Shown in pieces: positions 59,441 to 64,000 of a DNA stretch of 64,000 nt (the stretch's first letter is position 1; each line of letters begins with the position of its first letter). The translations under genes were made by a program, and so were the position numbers. The stretch comes from Diphasiastrum complanatum (Eukaryota; Streptophyta; Lycopodiopsida; Lycopodiales; Lycopodiaceae): assembly GCA_029204225.1 (NCBI GenBank), contig CM055095.1, positions 70,519,957-70,583,956 on the forward strand. The letters run 5' to 3'. The notes beneath the pieces were generated by a model, which was given only the letters and a program-made list of their open reading frames with translations, was not told where the DNA came from and did not search any database.

Positions 59441-59559
59441 TTGACTATTGTTCCTATTTGGACAGTAGAGACGTTAGAAACCTTTGAAAAACTAAAAAAA
59501 AACAGACGTAGCCAGGTGACTATAAGAAGGATTATCCTATACAATTTGCAAGCAGACAT

Positions 59560-59850
59560 CTTATAGATTCAGAAAAGAATTATTCAACAACGGAACGTGA
59601 GGCATTAGCCATGATTTTTTCTGTTCAAAAATTTCGTCACTATCTCATGGAAACACATTTTGCATTTTATACGGATCATCAACTTTTACTTTACTTGGTA
59701 AACAAGACATGCAATACTGGACCTATTGCAAGATGGTTATTGTTATTGACTGATATTGACTTTCGAATTGTGGTTCGAAAGGGCAAGCAACATTATCTAG
59801 CCGATCACGTTTCGCGAATCGAATCTGCACCAATTAACACTGAAGTGGAT
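59560..59850 (+). pseudogene. Gypsy RNase H
   Basis: NYSTTEREALAMIFSVQKFR then HYLMETHFAFYTDHQLLLYL carry the RNase H core with TERE and TDH. It continues into RWLLLLTDIDFRIVVRKGKQ and LADHVSRI. The frame from 59611 stays open into the integrase zinc region. Confidence 0.85.
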
Positions 59851-59989
59851 GATGAACTACCAGATGCTGCGTTGTTCTATGTTGAAGCAGTTGCTGAGTG
59901 GGTAGCAGATATTGTTGAGTACCTGATGCTAGGACAACCGAATGACTCCTTGACAAAAGTACAGAAGAGACAATTGATTCATAAGTCTC

Positions 59990-61169
59990 AACCTTATCAA
60001 TTAATTGCCGGACAATTGTATCGTCGTGAATCAGATAATATTTTGCGAAGATGTGTTTTACCGCATGAAATGCCAGATTTAATCATGTTTTCACATGATG
60101 GCATGGGTGGAGGACACTTCTTTACAAATATTGCTGTTCGCAAACTTTTGCAATCAAGTTGTTGGTGGCCTACGCTTCACAAGGAAACAGAAAAAATTTT
60201 ATTTAGACATGTGATGTTTGCTAGTGAGCACGACGACCTACTCGTCAGAACTATGAACCCTTGCATCCGGTTTTATCGCAAGCACCGTTTGAAAAATGAG
60301 GACTGGATTATGTTGGACCTATTCACCCTGCTGCGCAAGGATCTCAGGCCCGATACATTATCGTAGTAACTGATTATATGACCAAGTGGGTTGAACCCAA
60401 AGCTGTCAAAGTTGTTGATGCGAAATCTACGGCCAAGTTTCTATATGAAAATATTATAATCAGATTTGGATGTTTGATCAACATTGTCAATGACAGGGGT
60501 ACACACTTTGTTAATCAAACAATAAAGTGTTTACTGGAAGATTTTTTTGTTATACACAGATTTAGTACTCTCTACTATCCCAGAGGGAATGTCCAAGCTG
60601 AATCTTCCAATAAGATTCTCTGCACCATTATGACAAAGACAGTTGAAGCGAGTCGGTTTGATTGGGAACATAAACTGTATGCAACATTATGGGCATTCAG
60701 AACCGCTTACAAAAATAGTACAAATCAAACACCTTTTCAATTGGTTTATGGTCAAGATGCTGTCATGCCAATTGAATTTTTAATCCCATCCTTACGCATA
60801 GCGGCAACGAAACAATTAAATGATGATAAGTCTTTACAACTCCGTCATGAAGCGTTGCACAAATTATGTGAAACCCAATTGATGGCAGTTCATGCCTTAG
60901 CAGCAGAGAAAGGCCGTCGCAAGGCATGACACGATCGTTGATTGCACAAAAAAGATCTGAAAGCAGGAGATCTTGCATTGATGTACAAAACCAAGCTGAT
61001 CAAGGGAAAGTTGAAGTTTACCGGTGAAGGCCCATATAAAGTGAAAGAAATCCTGAATTATGGTGCCGTAATTCTTGAGTACTTGGATGAAAAACGATTT
61101 GATACTCCGGTGAATGGCAGCCGATTACGCAAGTTTTGGCAGCCTGGTCCGCCAGTTCAGCAAGCCTGA
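59990..61169 (+). pseudogene. Gypsy integrase
   Basis: The zinc-binding region is decayed (HDGMGGGHFFTNIAVRKLLQ and CWWPTLHKETEKI). The core reads VTDYMTKWVEPKAVKVVDA, FGCLINIVNDRGTHFVNQTI and YYPRGNVQAESSNKIL, holding the D, D and E positions. After a TGA near 60927 the tail gives LKFTGEGPYKVKEILNYG and TPVNGSRLRKFW. Confidence 0.87.
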
Positions 61170-61439
61170 TCTCAATGGTTTTTTATTTTATGTTTTTCAA
61201 ATTTATTGTTTTTAGTATTTAAATTGTTGAGTTTTTTTGGAAAAAGACATTAAAAAAAAAAAAAAAGACAAGCAAAAATTGAGCAAAGACTGATGAGCAA
61301 AAGTCAAAAAGTCATCAGCATGGAAAAAAGGAAGCACAATATTTTTTAATGGAAAATGCCTTAGAAAATCACTATCTTGGTCAGATTTGGCCTATACAGT
61401 ACCAGAAATCTTCGCTGAGCTCTCAGATTGTACATCCAC

Positions 61440-61735
61440 TCTAGATTTATCTAATTTGAGGTGGGCGAAGGTTCCTGATTAGGAACACTCCAGTTTTTGA
61501 GCTAGGCGAAGGATCAGTGATATGCCATTTTGAAAACCTTCGCCGAGCATCTTAACCTCATTATGAATCTTCGCCGACCTGCTAGATGATTTTAAAATGT
61601 CCAAATTAGGTTATCCATAGGTTCAGATATGAGAAAAATGCATTTATGAAAATACCTGGGTGAAGGTTCATCCTTCGTCAGCCCTGGAAAACATTCGCCT
61701 GATAGGTTCAGATCCTCAGAAACCTTCGCCAAGAT
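61440..61735. repeat. AACCTTCGCC motifs 3' of gypsy pol
   Basis: GGCGAAGGTT near 61467, AACCTTCGCCGAG near 61540, CTTCGCCGACC near 61568 and AACCTTCGCCAAG near 61720 lie within 300 bp. The motif is shared with 18.6 and 38.1 kb. Confidence 0.75.
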
Positions 61736-61764
61736 TTTTATAGCCTATTTTCACAGTACTGTAC

Positions 61765-62890
61765 ATGCCTGCAAATTTTTGTTCAGAACTGATTAGCCAA
61801 ACTACTATTCAGTGTAATGGACCCACCAAATTCACCTATAAATTGGCTGATTTCGACTCATTCCTCACTTGTGCTAGCGAAGCTCTTGCAAATTTTTCTT
61901 GCGACCAAAGCCTTCCAAAATTTCTGTACTGCTTTCTGAAACACTTTCACGCGTTTTATATTTCCTTTCTGATCACCATGTCTTCTACCGATACTTCCCA
62001 GTCTCCGCACTATACTATCCATCATGATGTCCCATCTACAACGGACATCATGATCCTTCCTAGCACAAGCATGGTCACTCAATGGATGACCCTTGCGGAG
62101 CCTTTGCTCACTGCAATGGGTATTCATGAGAGAGCCTTTTCTGGCAGGATCAATATGGATTTCATCACTCTTGCCTTCAGTACATGGAAGGAAGAGAAAT
62201 CAAATTTTATATCACTTTCCAGGGAGCCACACACAAGGTGTGCGTCACTGAGGCCACCCTTGCAGCCATAGGTATAACATCCGATACGTAGGCCTCACCC
62301 AATCACAAGCAGGCCAAACAAGCCATCAAGCCCTACATTGACCTCACTAATAATCTGCACTGGACCAATGACGGATACCTTCTGGAAGCCATCATTGAGC
62401 CTTCAATCCACGCTGTTGCCTAGCTACTGAACAACTTCTTGATGGTTGGCAACCTCAGGAAAGACCGCATCACATCACAAATCCTCCATAGGATAGTGGA
62501 GTCCCACACCAAGTTGGCCAAAGCCCCTCTTGAACCATATAATTGGTTCAAGACTATTTTTGGTGAGCTCAAACGAGCTATTAAGGCCAATACTAAGTAG
62601 CAGTTCACCGTTGGCTCTTTATTGTCCCTTTTAGCCATTTCTCATTTAGAAAACAGAATCCATGGCTTCCACCTAGATTCTGTGCTTTCGGTCTACGAAG
62701 AAGCACCGGCCGAGTCGTCTCACCAGGCCTCAAGTTCTCATAGTTGTCGTCGTCCACGCAGCGAGATCGTAATTTCTGACTCGTCTTCCGCGTCACGACG
62801 TCGCACTAGGCATACCTCGTCAGCTGCGCCAAGCTCCCATAGCGAGAAGATAGAAAATTTTTGGAGCTCATTGGCAATCTCAAACTAGTT
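61765..62890 (+). pseudogene. Gypsy extra ORF downstream of pol
   Basis: The frame 61765-62271 includes MSSTDTSQSPHYTIHHDVPS from ATG 61979. Further pieces in shifted frames follow (YIDLTNNLHWTNDGYLLEAI near 62330, FGELKRAIKANTK near 62560) and a Ser/Arg-rich end at 62622-62888 (SSHQASSSHSCRRPRSEI). Its position matches extra ORFs of Tat/Athila-type elements. I recognise no enzyme motif. Confidence 0.5.
61836..61846 (+). promoter_or_regulatory. TATA-like box before the gypsy extra ORF
   Basis: CCTATAAATTG lies about 140 nt upstream of the in-frame ATG at 61979 of the extra ORF. The minus-strand gypsy copy at 12.1 kb has TATAAATACCCC in the same relative place. Confidence 0.4.
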
Positions 62891-62944
62891 CACTATGTAC
62901 ATTGAGTTTTTGTCATCCGAATGCAACCAAATCAGTTTCTACTT
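62829..62944 (+). repeat. Direct repeat, left copy
   Basis: CCAAGCTCCCATAGCGAGAA starts a ~115-bp segment repeated at 63875-63990 with about 8 differences. The left copy overlaps the end of the gypsy extra ORF. Confidence 0.85.
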
Positions 62945-63323
62945 GTTTCTCAGCTTGAAGGCCGTACTACAGCCTATAGTACACACGTGTGGGCCCAGAT
63001 TTCAATGTTGATCAATGCTTTTGATTGTTAATGCTTGTTTGTCAAATTGCCGATCTAAATCAACTTTTTTGTGTATAGTTTTTTGATAGATTGTTAAACA
63101 AGCATCCAATCACTCTTGTGGATTTTTTGTAGATCCATTTATGGTCCTATAGTACAGTACTTTCACACTTCATTTTAACTTTGTGAGGGAGTGCTAGAAC
63201 TGAGATTATAAGTCCATTTGTTGAATTAGAAATCTAATTTGAGTGAAACACTACAAGTGTGAGACCTTTGTGAGTTTCAAGGTCAATCAAATCTATTTCT
63301 TGTGTGTAGAATTCACTAGTAAG

Positions 63324-63780
63324 ATGAGATCTATTGGAGCATACCTTCTAGAAGCTAGGGAGAGATTGAATTCTACAAATTATTCTATTTGGAAGGTTAG
63401 GATGGAGTCACTAATGGTTTTCCAAGACCTTTATGAGTTCTTGATTGATGATGAAGATGAACCTCTAGGTGCACATGAGTTGATCAAATACAAGAAGAGA
63501 TCTAGGCTAGCACTTCATTGTGTGAAGATAAATGTAAGCAATGATCTTTTGAGAGAAGTATCATCATGTACTAGTGCTAAAGAGGCTTGTGCTTAAAATC
63601 AAGTCTCTAAATAGGGAGTTGGCTTCCATTTGAGAGAATATTCATGATGAAGAGCTTGTACAAATTGTCCTTAATGGTCTAGGAGATGGCTTTGCAAATT
63701 TGGTCTAAAGTTTTGCCATCCAAGACACTTTGCCAACTATAGAAAAACTTCACAAACATGACTCTAGGAAATAGACTAGG
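63324..63780 (+). pseudogene. Ty1/copia gag fragment
   Basis: MRSIGAYLLEARERLNSTNY then SIWKVRMES starts a copia gag related to the 7740 copy. LALHCVKINVSNDLLREVSS follows. A frameshift near 63590 and stops break it. The upstream part (62945-63320) has no recognised LTR. Confidence 0.8.
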
Positions 63781-63874
63781 GTTTCATTTTAGGGCAAAAA
63801 GACTAAGTTAAATTCCTAATTACATGCTGGAAATCCACCTAACTTCACAAAGGTAGTCGAATTTGCTATGTATT

Positions 63875-63990
63875 CCAAGCTCCCATAGTGAGAAGATAGA
63901 ATATTTTTGGAGCTCATTGGCAATCTCAAGCTAGTTCACGATGTACATTGAGTTTTTGTGATCCAAATGCAACCAAATCAATTTCTACTG
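63875..63990 (+). repeat. Direct repeat, right copy
   Basis: The matching copy of 62829-62944. The ~930 bp between the two copies contain the copia gag fragment. Confidence 0.85.
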
Positions 63991-64000
63991 TTCTTCAATG

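Overview
This window is nuclear DNA of a flowering plant. The signs are spliced genes with GT–AG introns, plant Ty1/copia and Ty3/gypsy retrotransposons with tRNA-type primer-binding sites, plant-type LINEs, a tRNA-derived SINE, small hAT-like elements and long (CT)n tracts in AT-rich DNA. There are no bacterial operons, rRNA or tRNA genes, or CRISPR arrays. Very long, transposon-filled introns fit lineages with expanded introns (a basal eudicot or magnoliid is my guess), but I cannot name the species.

Layout. 1-1000: the 3' end of a copia element (RNase H remnant plus LTR-like DNA). 1496-3341: the most unusual locus, a spliced gene or young pseudogene whose first exon encodes a histone H3-like fold with a basic tail, and whose later exons resemble the C-terminal half of a Ulp1/SUMO-protease-like domain. 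3750-9720: copia fragments in both orientations. 10260-12800: the 3' part of a gypsy element on the minus strand, with an extra ORF after pol. 12800-14710: AT-rich DNA with a copia RT remnant and a tandem duplication. 14718-15086: a GC-rich array of nested palindromes just upstream of the main host gene.

15285-55175: one intact host gene of 11 exons (398 codons) spread over about 40 kb on the plus strand. It encodes a predicted plastid-targeted alpha/beta-hydrolase of the haloalkane-dehalogenase/epoxide-hydrolase-like group. All splice phases join without a frame break. The introns carry gypsy, copia, LINE, SINE and hAT/MULE-like insertions. Intron 8 (14.4 kb) holds a nest: a minus-strand LINE split by a complete non-autonomous gypsy element (37096-42134, LTRs 733 and 750 bp, 5-bp target duplication ATGAG) and by a second LTR element fragment.

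55176-64000: the end of a hAT-like element, then a longer relative of the intron-8 gypsy element (protease, RT, RNase H and integrase, all decayed) followed by an extra ORF with a TATA-like box, and finally a copia gag fragment between two ~115-bp direct repeats.

Only the alpha/beta-hydrolase gene, and possibly the H3-like locus, look like host genes. The rest is layered transposon debris. Exon positions were worked out by hand from splice signals, reading phase and family similarity recalled from memory; no database search was run.
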